Assembly (NCBI GenBank): GCA_000701625.1
Contig: KL370803.1
Coordinates: 251,206 to 315,205 of the forward strand
Direction: 5' to 3'
Origin: Lachnospiraceae bacterium MC2017
GTDB lineage: Bacteria; Bacillota; Clostridia; Lachnospirales; Lachnospiraceae
DNA: 64,000 nt
The notes beneath the pieces are model-generated. The model was not told the origin of the DNA. It saw nothing but the letters and a program-made list of their open reading frames with translations, and searched no databases. This document shows positions 9,980 through 19,477 of this stretch, one piece after another (the stretch's first letter is position 1; the number at the start of each line of letters is the position of its first letter). A program made the translations under genes and the position numbers.

Positions 9980-10007
9980 ATTGTTTATTTTACCATAAAG
10001 AAGTTTT

Positions 10008-11411
10008 TCAAAGTAGTGTTCCGAGATAATAGAATCCGAGACACTGATCAAGATGAACATCCACGATACTTCCGATAAGTGAAGAATCTCCCTTGAAATG
10101 AACCACATGATTCTGTGAAATACGTCCTGTGAGCATTGATGGGTCTTTCTCATTAACGGATTCTACAAGTACAGACATTGTCTGACCTTCAAAGCGCTTA
10201 ACCTGCTCTTTTGATACATCCTGAACGGTTTTCAGTACTCTGTCAAATTCCACATGTACTGTCTCCGGATCAACCTGATCAGGCATAGATGCCGCAGGGG
10301 TACCTGTTCTCTTTGAATATATGAAAGTAAACGCCCCGTCAAAACGAGCTTTTTTGATCACATCTATAGTCTCGTCAACATCTTCGTGTGTCTCTCCCGG
10401 GAAACCGACGATAATATCTGTAGTTACCGCAAGATCAGGCATTGCCTCTCGCATTTTCTGTACGATCTTAAGGAAATCCTCCTTTGTATAACGTCGGTTC
10501 ATCTTTTCAAGTAGTCTGGAACTTCCTGACTGCATAGCGAGATGGATGTGACGACAGATCTTTTTTGAACCGGCCATCACCTCTATCAGTTCATCAGAAA
10601 GATCCTTGGGATGATTAGACATAAATCTAATACGCTCCAGACCTTCGATTTTTTCTACTTCCCTTAATAACTCCGGGAAAGTGATCGCAGGCTCCAGACC
10701 CTTTCCGTAGGAATTAACATTCTGTCCAAGGAGCATAACTTCCTTTACACCATCTGCAACCAGTCTCTCGATCTCACGGATAATATCCTTCGGATCACGG
10801 CTTCTCTCTCTTCCTCTTACATACGGCACGATACAGTAGCTGCAGAAATTATTGCAGCCAAACATGATATTTACGCCGCTCTTAAAGGAATATTTTCTCT
10901 GAACAGGAAGATCTTCGATAATTTCATTTGTATCCTTCCAGATATCAATTATCTGAGCACCGGACTCAAAACGGGATACAAGCAGTTCTGCAAGCTTGAA
11001 AATATTATGTGTTCCAAAGATAAGATCCACATATCGATAGCTCTGCTTGATTTTTTCGATAACGATATCTTCCTGCATCATGCAGCCGCAAAGGCAGATC
11101 AGAAGCTCCGGATTTTTATCCTTAAGCCCCTTAAGAACACCGAGGCGTCCAAATACCCGCTGATCCGCGTTATCACGAACAGTACAGGTATTGTACAAAA
11201 TAATGTCTGCTTCTTCCTCTGTTTCTGACTTAAGATATCCAATTTTTTCAAGAATTCCCGCAAGCTTTTCCGAATCTCTCTCATTCATCTGACATCCGAA
11301 AGTCTGGACAAAGTACTTCATCGGTCTTCCGAGAGATTCACTTTTCTTGTTTAATATTTCTGAAGCTTTTGACATAAAGTCATATTGTTTTCTTGTTTCT
11401 TCTGCGTTCAT
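10008..11411 (-). CDS. miaB: tRNA-2-methylthio-N6-dimethylallyladenosine synthase MiaB
   Basis: A 467-residue radical-SAM methylthiotransferase that converts i6A37 to ms2i6A37. The N-terminal UPF0004 domain carries three cysteines for one Fe-S cluster (QTFGCQMNERDSE, CTVRDNAD, CLCGCMMQ). The radical SAM CxxxCxxC motif is in FGCNNFCSYCIVPYVRGRERSR. A TRAM domain closes the protein (GQTMSVLVESVNEK...). It lies in the same direction as the 5-formyl-THF cycloligase upstream (five-base-scale gap) and mutS downstream. The ATG at 11411 is only weakly supported by a ribosome site, but the protein length is normal. Confidence 0.96.
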   Translation of the reverse strand: MNAEETRKQYDFMSKASEILNKKSESLGRPMKYFVQTFGCQMNERDSEKLAGILEKIGYLKSETEEEADIILYNTCTVRDNADQRVFGRLGVLKGLKDKNPELLICLCGCMMQEDIVIEKIKQSYRYVDLIFGTHNIFKLAELLVSRFESGAQIIDIWKDTNEIIEDLPVQRKYSFKSGVNIMFGCNNFCSYCIVPYVRGRERSRDPKDIIREIERLVADGVKEVMLLGQNVNSYGKGLEPAITFPELLREVEKIEGLERIRFMSNHPKDLSDELIEVMAGSKKICRHIHLAMQSGSSRLLEKMNRRYTKEDFLKIVQKMREAMPDLAVTTDIIVGFPGETHEDVDETIDVIKKARFDGAFTFIYSKRTGTPAASMPDQVDPETVHVEFDRVLKTVQDVSKEQVKRFEGQTMSVLVESVNEKDPSMLTGRISQNHVVHFKGDSSLIGSIVDVHLDQCLGFYYLGTLL

Positions 11412-11415
11412 ATCT

Positions 11416-11994
11416 TTATCTTTCTATAATTTCTTTTTCGGTTACGATCATATCTACAGGCAGATCATACTCGCCTCGCGGCACGCTGTCTACTATCTGA
11501 AGTTCAAAAGCAAGCGCAGCATTTGGTATATCATGACCAATAGAACTAATGAATCGATCATAATATCCCCGTCCGTACCCCATCCTGTAACAGGAACGAT
11601 CGAATGCCACACCCGGGATTATCAGGAGATCCGGTTCTTCACTCGTTTTGTCCCATGATTCCGGTGGTTCTAAGATACCATGTCTGTCAGGAATAAGCCC
11701 CTTAAGGTTTTTCACTTCAAAGAAACTCATTTTCTCTACGCCCATGACTCTCGGAAGAAAAAGCCTCTTTCCCTCAGCCAAAGCATGTATCATCATGCCT
11801 TCTGTACTGACTTCAGAAGCATATCCGTAAAAGAAAAAAATCTTTTCAGCATTCTTCCATTCTTCAAGTCCCGTCAACCGTTCCTCTATCATCAAAGAAT
11901 GACCTATGATATCTTCTTTCGTCTGCGCGTCACGCATTTCGAGAATCCTTTTTCTAAGTGCCTTTTTCTGCGCCCTAATGTATTCCGAATCCAT
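11416..11994 (-). CDS. 5-formyltetrahydrofolate cyclo-ligase
   Basis: A 192-residue protein of the 5-FTHF cyclo-ligase family (MTHFS/YgfA), which uses ATP to turn 5-formyl-THF into 5,10-methenyl-THF and so returns a dead-end folate to the one-carbon pool. The C-terminal signature is present in CYRMGYGRGYYDRF, and the N-terminal basic helix KKALRKRILEMRDA is typical. GGAG lies about 10 bases before the ATG. It starts two bases after the upstream flavoprotein gene and ends four bases before miaB, so it is inside a transcription unit. Other one-carbon genes (fhs, folD) are elsewhere in the window. Confidence 0.93.
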   Translation of the reverse strand: MDSEYIRAQKKALRKRILEMRDAQTKEDIIGHSLMIEERLTGLEEWKNAEKIFFFYGYASEVSTEGMMIHALAEGKRLFLPRVMGVEKMSFFEVKNLKGLIPDRHGILEPPESWDKTSEEPDLLIIPGVAFDRSCYRMGYGRGYYDRFISSIGHDIPNAALAFELQIVDSVPRGEYDLPVDMIVTEKEIIER

Positions 11995-11996
11995 AT

Positions 11997-13628
11997 TTAA
12001 TTAACTCCATCAGAGTGATCCATATAAAAAGAAACCACATTTTCAGCAGTTTTTAGCCCATCCATTGCTGCCGACATGATTCCTCCCGCATAACCGGCAC
12101 CTTCACCTGCCGGGAACAGGCCTCTGACTTCGCTTTCACCAGTCTTTCCACGAGGTATCCGCACAGGTGACGATGTTCTGCTTTCTACACCTGCAAGTAC
12201 AGTATCAGGATCATCGAAGCCTCTTATCTTTTTGCCAAACTGTTCCATACCTTCAATAATATCCTTTGACAAAAATTCCGGTAGAACTTCACGTAAATTG
12301 CCCTTTCCTACAACGCCGCAGCATTGAGGTTTTACTATACCAAACTCTTCTGTAACGCAGTTTTCTCTGAAATCCTCAAATCTCTGACAGGGTATTTTTC
12401 CGGCAGCAGAACGATATGCTTTTTTTTCGAGTTCTCTCTGAAACTCAATTCCTGACAACGGACCATTATTTCCATAATCTTCCGGAGTAACCGTTACTAC
12501 TATCGCACTATTAGCATTTTCTCCATCTCGTGCTGAATAGCTCATTCCGTTAACAGCGAGCATTTCCTTTTCACTGGAAGCATTTACTACAAATCCACCG
12601 GGGCACATACAGAAAGAATATACCCCTCTGCCATCAGACGCTTTTGCTGTTACTTTATATGGAGAAGCTGGTAATTTATCTGAATAGTTGTCTCCATACT
12701 GCGCTCTGTTTATCAATTCCTGCCTGTGCTGAACACGAACCCCCACCGCGAACGGCTTTGCTTCGAGATTTAGCCCGCTCTCAAAAAGCATGGAAAATGT
12801 ATCCCGTGCCGAATGCCCCGGGGCCAATATCACCGAACCACACTCGATCCATTCCTCACGCCCGACTTTAATTCGACAGATTTTTCCAGAATCATCCTTT
12901 TCATAACCTGTGAAGCATGTATCAAAACGAACTTCACCTCCAAGTCGTATTACTTCTTCTCGAAGATTTTTTACGACTTTACGCAAAACATCAGAACCTA
13001 TATGAGGCTTTGCGTCTGTAAGGATAGACCGGTCTGCACCAAAGCGGACAAAAGAGTCCAATACAAATCTGTTTCGGCCTGTTTCATCATGAACCAGTGT
13101 ATTAAGTTTTCCATCTGAGAATGTTCCGGCTCCGCCCTCTCCGAACTGAGCATTACATTCTGTGTCAAGTTCTCCACCATTCCAAAAAGACTTTACTTTT
13201 TCCGAACGGACATCTACATCAGAACCTCTCTCGATTACCAATGGCCTTAATCCTGCCGATGCAAGAGATAATGCACAAAACATCCCTGCCGGACCGAATC
13301 CTACGATAACCGGACGCCCAGCCTTATTTACTAAATCATCTGAATCTTTTTTATCAGATGAAACAGACGGAAGCTGATATTCCGGTATACGGTAAAGTGA
13401 TACATCTTTTGATCTTGCCTTTTGCACCAACTTTTTTTCATTTTTTATTCCGAGAAGAACTGAATATATATATCTAATCTGATCTTTTTTTCTGGCATCC
13501 ACAGATTTTTTTAAAATTTTCAAACTATTAAATTCTTCCGGACGAACATGAAGAACCCGCGCCGCCTTTTTCTTTAATTCATCCGGCTGCAATTCATGAT
13601 CTGAACGGATCTGATTAATTCTGATCAT
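11997..13628 (-). CDS. FAD-dependent oxidoreductase (COG2509-type dehydrogenase)
   Basis: A 543-residue flavoprotein. An N-terminal region of about 95 residues resembles the small domain of this family (LKKKAARVLHVRPEEFNSLKILKKSVDARKK). The FAD-binding Rossmann fold follows: PVIVGFGPAGMFCALSLASAGLRPLVIERG, then GEGGAGTFSDGKLNT and a late FAD contact GLFPAGEGAGYAGGIMSAAMDG. Members are often annotated as NAD(P)/FAD-dependent oxidoreductase; the substrate is unknown. It is followed after two bases by the 5-formyl-THF cycloligase and preceded at 27 bases by a second flavoprotein, so the three are probably cotranscribed. Confidence 0.88.
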   Translation of the reverse strand: MIRINQIRSDHELQPDELKKKAARVLHVRPEEFNSLKILKKSVDARKKDQIRYIYSVLLGIKNEKKLVQKARSKDVSLYRIPEYQLPSVSSDKKDSDDLVNKAGRPVIVGFGPAGMFCALSLASAGLRPLVIERGSDVDVRSEKVKSFWNGGELDTECNAQFGEGGAGTFSDGKLNTLVHDETGRNRFVLDSFVRFGADRSILTDAKPHIGSDVLRKVVKNLREEVIRLGGEVRFDTCFTGYEKDDSGKICRIKVGREEWIECGSVILAPGHSARDTFSMLFESGLNLEAKPFAVGVRVQHRQELINRAQYGDNYSDKLPASPYKVTAKASDGRGVYSFCMCPGGFVVNASSEKEMLAVNGMSYSARDGENANSAIVVTVTPEDYGNNGPLSGIEFQRELEKKAYRSAAGKIPCQRFEDFRENCVTEEFGIVKPQCCGVVGKGNLREVLPEFLSKDIIEGMEQFGKKIRGFDDPDTVLAGVESRTSSPVRIPRGKTGESEVRGLFPAGEGAGYAGGIMSAAMDGLKTAENVVSFYMDHSDGVN

Positions 13629-13655
13629 AATCCTGTAACCTTTCTTTGTTTCCGG

Positions 13656-14876
13656 TTATTGCGAATGCTTTCCGGCAGCGGCATTTCCTGCGACCCATCC
13701 CGAGCTCCAGGCCCACTGCAGATTATATCCTCCGCAGATACCATCACAATCTGTAACTTCTCCGGCGACAAAAAGGCCGGGCACTTTCTTTAACTCAAGA
13801 TTTTCCGTTAGCTCGGACGCAGGTATTCCACCTGATGTCACCTGACTTCTATCAAATCCACCTGTTCCATTAATACTTACAGCAAGTGATGCAATATTTC
13901 CTGCAAGTCTCTTTACCTCTGAACCCTTTAACGCTGAAACATGTACATCTGTCTTTAGCCCGGATAATTGACAGAGCACCTTATTAAGTTTCTCAGGAAA
14001 TACACCCACAAGAAATTCATGCACCTTTTTCTGCTGATTACATTCCATTCTTTTTTCCAGAAATGAAATCACTTCATCCTGCGTCATATCTGGCATAAAA
14101 TTAAGCAAAACCTTGATCTTATGCCCCTTACTTAATAATCTTCCTGCCTGTCCTGATAGCTGAAAAGTGCAGATTCCGGAAATTCCCTGATCTGTCAACT
14201 GTAATTCCCCCCTGGAAGAATCTATCAGATTTCCATCGGACATCAATGAAAGAGCTGCTTCTGCTCTGACTCCGGATACACTTTTAAACCATTTTTCGGC
14301 GGATGTCAGATAAGTCAATGAAGGAAGCGCTTCTACTGATCTCACTCCAAGCTTTTCAACCAGATAATATCCATCTCCGGTTGACCCTGTTTTGGGAGCA
14401 GCTTTACCTCCGGTAGATAGTATTACGGCATCAAAATGGGAACCATCAACTGTAAATCCATTTCCGACTCTCTTTATCTCTCTAACCTGATGTGATGTGA
14501 CTATACGTATCTTTAATCTGCATAGTTCATACAAAAGCACATCGCGGATCGATGATGCCTGCTCAGAATACGGGTAATATCCACCATACCTGATACGCGG
14601 CATAATACCTAGCTTTTCAAAAAAAGCTACTGTTGCATCCTTATCAAATCTATCCAAAACCCTTTTCAATAAGCCAGTCTCGCTGACTGATCCATGAAAA
14701 CAGTTTTCATTCATTACAGTATTGGAAAAATTACACTTTCCATTTCCTGTCTGCAGGATCTTTTTTCCAACCTGATCATTTCTTTCGTATAACGTAACGG
14801 ACGCACCCGCTGAGGCTGCCGCTATGGCAGCCATCATTCCGGATGCGCCTGCACCGATTACCGCTATATTTTTCAT
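13656..14876 (-). CDS. BaiN/HI0933-family FAD flavoprotein (aminoacetone oxidase family)
   Basis: About 406 residues from the ATG at 14876 (MKNIAVIGAGASGMMAAIAAA), which has CGGGAGC just upstream. A longer frame to 14972 would overlap the flippase gene and adds residues not expected before the nucleotide-binding fold. The N-terminal GxGxSGxxAA motif is followed by ERNDQVGKKILQTGNGKCNFSN, a family hallmark, and the C-terminus has GLFVAGEVTDCDGICGGYNLQWAWSSGWVAG. Members are named NAD(P)/FAD-dependent oxidoreductase, HI0933 family or BaiN; most have no assigned substrate. It begins 13 bases after the flippase gene. Confidence 0.9.
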   Translation of the reverse strand: MKNIAVIGAGASGMMAAIAAASAGASVTLYERNDQVGKKILQTGNGKCNFSNTVMNENCFHGSVSETGLLKRVLDRFDKDATVAFFEKLGIMPRIRYGGYYPYSEQASSIRDVLLYELCRLKIRIVTSHQVREIKRVGNGFTVDGSHFDAVILSTGGKAAPKTGSTGDGYYLVEKLGVRSVEALPSLTYLTSAEKWFKSVSGVRAEAALSLMSDGNLIDSSRGELQLTDQGISGICTFQLSGQAGRLLSKGHKIKVLLNFMPDMTQDEVISFLEKRMECNQQKKVHEFLVGVFPEKLNKVLCQLSGLKTDVHVSALKGSEVKRLAGNIASLAVSINGTGGFDRSQVTSGGIPASELTENLELKKVPGLFVAGEVTDCDGICGGYNLQWAWSSGWVAGNAAAGKHSQ

Positions 14877-14889
14877 ATGCAGCTCCCGA

Positions 14890-16542
14890 TCAAAGTATCC
14901 TGAGCATCCTGGCAACACTAACCAGGACTCCGCCTCCGGGGATCTCATAAAGTTCTTCCTTTCGAATCCCACGAAGCTTCAAGATACATGTAAAGTAAAC
15001 GATCGAACCAAATATGATCGATACAAAAGTTGCAATGATACTTCCAATAAATACGGAGAACAGCTTATAAACAGCCATAACTACTACACCCATGATAATA
15101 GATGATATAGCCGGGATCACAAATGTTCTCGGTATCTCCTGCTTGTAATGCAGATATCTCTTTATTGAAAACTGATTCATAAAGCACATCAGCACCACAA
15201 AGATCAAATTTGCAAAAATAACACCGTATATTCCCATGTTAAACTTATCAAGCATCACATAAAGAGCTATTAAATGCAGAACAAGTGAAATCGCAGAATG
15301 TCTGACCGGTGTTTCCAAATGATTGATTCCCTGAAGAACACCATTTGAAAGAGTTGAAATAGACGTAAATATGATCGTCACACAGCCAACTCTCATCATC
15401 TGCGCCCCCATTGTGATATCACCCCTAAAGAGCATGGACAAAATAGGTTCTGCCAAAACTCCAAGACCTACCGTACACGGAAAAGCGATAAGCATTGTAA
15501 AACGCATCGCACTAAAGATCTTCCGCTTTGCAACACGGACATTATCAGCCGCCATACAAGCAGTAAGCGTAGGTACTACGGATGAACACATTGCATTTGC
15601 CAGCGCAATGGGAACATTCATCATCAGACGATACTTTCCGGAATAAATACCCCAGATAGCAGTTTTCTCAACACCGCGTCCTTTTAATGTCATAATATTA
15701 TTATAAATACCATTATCAAGGACATCACTTACATTGTAAATAGCCGTGCTAAGGATAACCGGGATTGCAGTGATCAGGATAAGTCTCATGACATCCTTCA
15801 TGGACTCATCTCTATGCAGTGCCTCGTTCCTCATATTCCGACGGAGTGTAGCATTAACAAGGATAAGAATTATTATCAGGAAAATAAGTCCTGCCAAAGC
15901 ACCGCTACTGGTTCCAAGTGTACTGCCTGCAGCACCGTATGCAGGTTCATAATGCTCATTTTTAAGTAATGCAGCAACTTTACGACCATACACAACAAGC
16001 GTCTTAGCTGCCAGGATACTTACTATAGCATTTACGATCTGCTCGATTATCTGGGAAACCGCCGTAGGAACCATTGTTCCCATTCCTTGAAAATAGCCTC
16101 GTACCACGCCCATCACCGCAACGATAAGCAATGTAGGAGCAAATATACGAAGAGCAATGGCGCTCATGGGTTCACTCATAAGGCGCCCTGCAAAAAAGTC
16201 TGCACCGAAATATACCAGCAGGCAGACAATGCCCCCGGAAATAAACGCAAAGATCAATCCGCCATGGAATACACGATTCGAATTACGATATTCCTGCTTT
16301 GAATATCTGGCAGATACTATTTTTGAAATAGCAAGCGGCAGGCTGTAGGAAGAAATCAGCAGCATTATATTATATATCTGATAAGCTGCTGCATAATATC
16401 CATTTCCTTCATCGCCGATAATATTTGTTACCGGAACACGATAAAAAAGACCTATGATACGGGTAATAATTCCCGCAATGGCGAGAATACCACCCTGAAC
16501 TATGAAATTGTGACCTGTTTTTTCTCTTTTTCTGGGTGTCAT
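14890..16542 (-). CDS. MOP-superfamily lipid flippase (SpoVB/YtgP type)
   Basis: A 550-residue integral membrane protein with about 14 predicted helices. It starts with the short basic lead and GGILAIAGIITRIIGLFYRVPVTNIIGDEGNGYYAAAYQIYN typical of the SpoVB/YtgP/MurJ group. These proteins move lipid-linked saccharides such as lipid II across the membrane. The sequence places it in the Firmicutes YtgP/SpoVB branch rather than classical MurJ. Whether it acts in vegetative wall synthesis, sporulation or exopolysaccharide cannot be told from sequence. It follows the DUF3048 lipoprotein gene by two bases. Confidence 0.87.
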   Translation of the reverse strand: MTPRKREKTGHNFIVQGGILAIAGIITRIIGLFYRVPVTNIIGDEGNGYYAAAYQIYNIMLLISSYSLPLAISKIVSARYSKQEYRNSNRVFHGGLIFAFISGGIVCLLVYFGADFFAGRLMSEPMSAIALRIFAPTLLIVAVMGVVRGYFQGMGTMVPTAVSQIIEQIVNAIVSILAAKTLVVYGRKVAALLKNEHYEPAYGAAGSTLGTSSGALAGLIFLIIILILVNATLRRNMRNEALHRDESMKDVMRLILITAIPVILSTAIYNVSDVLDNGIYNNIMTLKGRGVEKTAIWGIYSGKYRLMMNVPIALANAMCSSVVPTLTACMAADNVRVAKRKIFSAMRFTMLIAFPCTVGLGVLAEPILSMLFRGDITMGAQMMRVGCVTIIFTSISTLSNGVLQGINHLETPVRHSAISLVLHLIALYVMLDKFNMGIYGVIFANLIFVVLMCFMNQFSIKRYLHYKQEIPRTFVIPAISSIIMGVVVMAVYKLFSVFIGSIIATFVSIIFGSIVYFTCILKLRGIRKEELYEIPGGGVLVSVARMLRIL

Positions 16543-16544
16543 AA

Positions 16545-17720
16545 TCAGCTGATCACCACTTTATCAGACATAGTATCCTGAATGATCTCTATCCATGTCT
16601 TACCCTGATTTATTACGATTTCCTTACCTTCGGAATCAAAATAACGTACTGATCCCTGATCACCATCAAAACGGATCCACGTGCCGTCACGAGCCATTCC
16701 GTGAGTAATATAAGTCATCTTTCCACCCGAGTGACAATCAAAGCCCAGATAGCCTTTGTCGTCTACCTCTTCCCATGAGGAATACTGAAGGATAACATTG
16801 TCAACCGCAAGCTGTTCTCCGTTATCTCCGTCAACCTGCTTATCACCGTACTGAAAACGATAATACTTCTGATCATCAGCATTATAGTCAAACCATGGCT
16901 TATTAATGAGATAACCGGGTTCTATATGAGTAGCCTTATAGGAATCTGCTGAATCAGGTACTATCACCTGATCATCCTTTGCAAATGTAAACTTACCCTT
17001 ATAATCCGGAGAGTAGCTTGTATCATAACCAAGCTGTTCGATACCCTTCTTTATGCCTTTTGCCGATGCATAGGCATTATGCGGAGCTACACGATCTGTA
17101 CTTCTGTAAAATACAGTATCACCCTCACTTGAAAGACCTGAAAGATTGTCTACAAAATCCTGCTGAAGAAGAGGCATTGCATAAGCTGACTGACCATAGT
17201 GACAATATATGGAATCAAACTCAAGCGCATAATACACAAAATAATTCCGGCAGCTTCTGACTGATCCGATCTTTTTAAGATCGTCGTAGTTTTCAAAGAT
17301 TCCCATCATACGGGTCAAGGAACCTTCTACAACACACTCATAAAGAATATCCGCCTTGGATGTACCGGACATAGGCTGTGCTTCCTCGATATTATTGAGC
17401 ATGACCGCAATCGGTCTGCGTTCTCCAACAGACTTGTCTACCCACTTACCGGTCAGATAACTCCTGATCTGATCACCATTTTCCTCTCTGGCCATTCCAT
17501 AACTTGTCGTATAACCATACTCAGCCTGAATTCCGCTTGCGGAACCAATATTTGATTCTGTATTTTCCTCAAATTTGGAATATGCATTTGGATCAGATAC
17601 AGTTTCTGTTCCGGCCTCTTCACCGTTATTAACTGCTGATCGTCCACAAGATGTCATAAGAAGTGCAGACCCTAAAATGCCCAGCAGTAATGCTGAGCAG
17701 ATTCGTTTCTTATTAATCAC
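16545..17720 (-). CDS. DUF3048-domain lipoprotein (YerB-like)
   Basis: A 391-residue exported lipoprotein. It has a basic start and hydrophobic stretch followed by LLMTSCGRSA; the cysteine at about residue 25 fits a lipobox. A Ser/Thr/Glu-rich spacer leads into a DUF3048 core (RRPIAVMLNNIEEAQPMSGTSKADILYECVVEGSLTRMMGIF and DLKKIGSVRSCRNYFVYYA). The start codon is GTG with GGAG seven bases upstream. The function is unknown; a role outside the membrane is inferred from the lipobox. It is followed at two bases by the flippase gene, which suggests a shared envelope job. Confidence 0.87.
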   Translation of the reverse strand: MINKKRICSALLLGILGSALLMTSCGRSAVNNGEEAGTETVSDPNAYSKFEENTESNIGSASGIQAEYGYTTSYGMAREENGDQIRSYLTGKWVDKSVGERRPIAVMLNNIEEAQPMSGTSKADILYECVVEGSLTRMMGIFENYDDLKKIGSVRSCRNYFVYYALEFDSIYCHYGQSAYAMPLLQQDFVDNLSGLSSEGDTVFYRSTDRVAPHNAYASAKGIKKGIEQLGYDTSYSPDYKGKFTFAKDDQVIVPDSADSYKATHIEPGYLINKPWFDYNADDQKYYRFQYGDKQVDGDNGEQLAVDNVILQYSSWEEVDDKGYLGFDCHSGGKMTYITHGMARDGTWIRFDGDQGSVRYFDSEGKEIVINQGKTWIEIIQDTMSDKVVIS

Positions 17721-17787
17721 AGATTTACTCCGTTTCTGAAATCCAAATTGAAAGATTTCATGATATTTTTATGACCACTTTTAATAC

Positions 17788-18285
17788 TTATCTGGTGATA
17801 CCGAGGTGATCCAAAGCCTCGCGCTGTTTAGCTTCCATAACACGTGCTTCTTCCTCTTCCATATGGTCAAACCCAAGTAAGTGTAACATACTATGCGCGA
17901 TTAGAAAAGCAAATTCTCTTTTTACGCTGTGTCCATACTCTTCAGCCTGCTCCCGTGCTCTGTCAAGACATATCATTATATCTCCAAGCATCAATTCTCC
18001 TGATTCAGGATTAAAGCAGTCAGAAAAGTCTTCCTCGACATTTGAGAAATCTCCGGGTGTTGTATATTCGATCATCGGAAATGAAAGGACATCCGTAACA
18101 CGATCGATCTCGCGAAACTCTCTGTTTGTATCCTTTATCACATCCGGATCAACCAGCGTCAGGCTGACCTCTACCTCGTATGGACAACCTTCCTGATCAA
18201 GCACTTCTTTTGCTACCTGCTCGTATATTTCCTTATAGTCAAGCCCAAGGTCTGTTTCTGTTTCTTTCTCAATGTAAAAAGTCAT
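17788..18285 (-). CDS. ybeY: Endoribonuclease YbeY
   Basis: About 165 residues from the ATG at 18285 (MTFYIEKETETDLGL). A TTG 18 bases upstream is an alternative. YbeY is a single-strand endoribonuclease needed for 16S rRNA 3'-end maturation and ribosome quality control. The zinc motif H-x3-H-x5-H is visible in HSMLHLLGFDHMEEEE, and the upstream ITDVLSFP-like segment reads VTDVLSFPMIEY. The gene overlaps the end of the PgpH-like gene by 17 bases. The order phoH, pgpH, ybeY matches Bacillus yqfE-yqfF-yqfG, which supports orthology. Confidence 0.95.
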   Translation of the reverse strand: MTFYIEKETETDLGLDYKEIYEQVAKEVLDQEGCPYEVEVSLTLVDPDVIKDTNREFREIDRVTDVLSFPMIEYTTPGDFSNVEEDFSDCFNPESGELMLGDIMICLDRAREQAEEYGHSVKREFAFLIAHSMLHLLGFDHMEEEEARVMEAKQREALDHLGITR

Positions 18286-19477
18286 AATATAATTTTTCTC
18301 CAAGAAGCCGCTTCTCGATTTTTTCTATATCATACAACGTAAGCCACGAATCACGGATCTCACGGTTTCTCAAAAGACTATTTATGGTCTTCGATATGAT
18401 CGCCGTATAATCCGGTTTAACTCCGGGATTTGCATGAATTTCATCATATATTGCTGCAATAACATGATCAGCCACATACACTACTGCAGTCTCGCGGCTC
18501 ATACGATGTCCTTCATATCCCCAATATTCCTCCATTGATTCTATGATCTCAAACGGAAAATCATCCTTCTTGATCATATCCAGTGTATTCTCAGCTATCT
18601 GATCTTTATCTCCGGTTAGCACTCCGATTCTGTGATAATATGCGGTAACCTTAGCTTTTCTCCTGTCTGCGCCAATTTTATCCGCTATCCTGTCACTAAG
18701 ATATGCTGTATGGATAGCTCTCTGAAATTCATGTTTTTCTTCTTTCTTAAATTTAAGGAGCATTGCATATTCCGGATCATTTATCTCATCATAGAAATCA
18801 TCCGCCTTAAATACCAGTTCCAGTCGAAGTTTCGGAAGGAATATCAGAACTACTATCAGATCAATAAATAATCCGAATAACGGGAATAGTATCACCTGCA
18901 GTTTAGGAGTCACATTAAAGAAAATAATGACTGCCGCATATACCACCAACGATATCACGATCCATACTACCAGCGGCATATAACTGGTTTCTTTACGTAC
19001 TTTGAGGCGATTCCTCATTATAAACATAAGCAGCAGACTGTTAAAAATGATCAAAAAGAAATATGGACCGCTCTCAGAAAGAACTACTGTGGAAACAGTT
19101 GCTGACATTAATGCTGCAGCAATTCCGGTAGGAAAACCAGAAAGATAAGTTATAAGCAGCACCACCGCTGAAAACGGTATTGTAAACTCCGGTGCAAAAC
19201 CAGACAAAAAAGACAATATCTGAATTGCAAAAATAGGATAAAACACTCTGTCAGGCGCCAGACTTCCATTCATTGGGATCTTTCCATCCTGATCCTCCGA
19301 GTTGAGGACAAACATCAGCATGCCTGTAACCGCCATTGCCATAACAAATCCCGGAATAACTGCTCTTAACGGAAAGCCATGGAATACAGAAACAGCGATC
19401 ACTCCGACTGCTGTGAGAACATAGGCTATCACATTAAATAATTTCCAGATGTATTCTTTCTGTTTATCTCTTTTCAC
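18269..19477 (-). CDS. PgpH-like membrane protein with degenerate HD domain
   Basis: About 402 residues from a GTG at 19477 with GGAG seven bases upstream, overlapping the end of phoH by 14 bases. A longer frame reaches 19558 but would lie in phoH. It has six to seven membrane helices from about residue 15 to 215, then an HD-like domain. PgpH degrades c-di-AMP and is about 700 residues long with a large extracytoplasmic domain; that domain is absent here. The HD motif itself reads YYHRIG instead of YYHDIG, although HEFQRAIHTAYL and the later YVADHVIAA remain. The gene position between phoH and ybeY argues for orthology, the residues argue against catalysis. Confidence 0.8.
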   Translation of the reverse strand: MKRDKQKEYIWKLFNVIAYVLTAVGVIAVSVFHGFPLRAVIPGFVMAMAVTGMLMFVLNSEDQDGKIPMNGSLAPDRVFYPIFAIQILSFLSGFAPEFTIPFSAVVLLITYLSGFPTGIAAALMSATVSTVVLSESGPYFFLIIFNSLLLMFIMRNRLKVRKETSYMPLVVWIVISLVVYAAVIIFFNVTPKLQVILFPLFGLFIDLIVVLIFLPKLRLELVFKADDFYDEINDPEYAMLLKFKKEEKHEFQRAIHTAYLSDRIADKIGADRRKAKVTAYYHRIGVLTGDKDQIAENTLDMIKKDDFPFEIIESMEEYWGYEGHRMSRETAVVYVADHVIAAIYDEIHANPGVKPDYTAIISKTINSLLRNREIRDSWLTLYDIEKIEKRLLGEKLYYDFLH

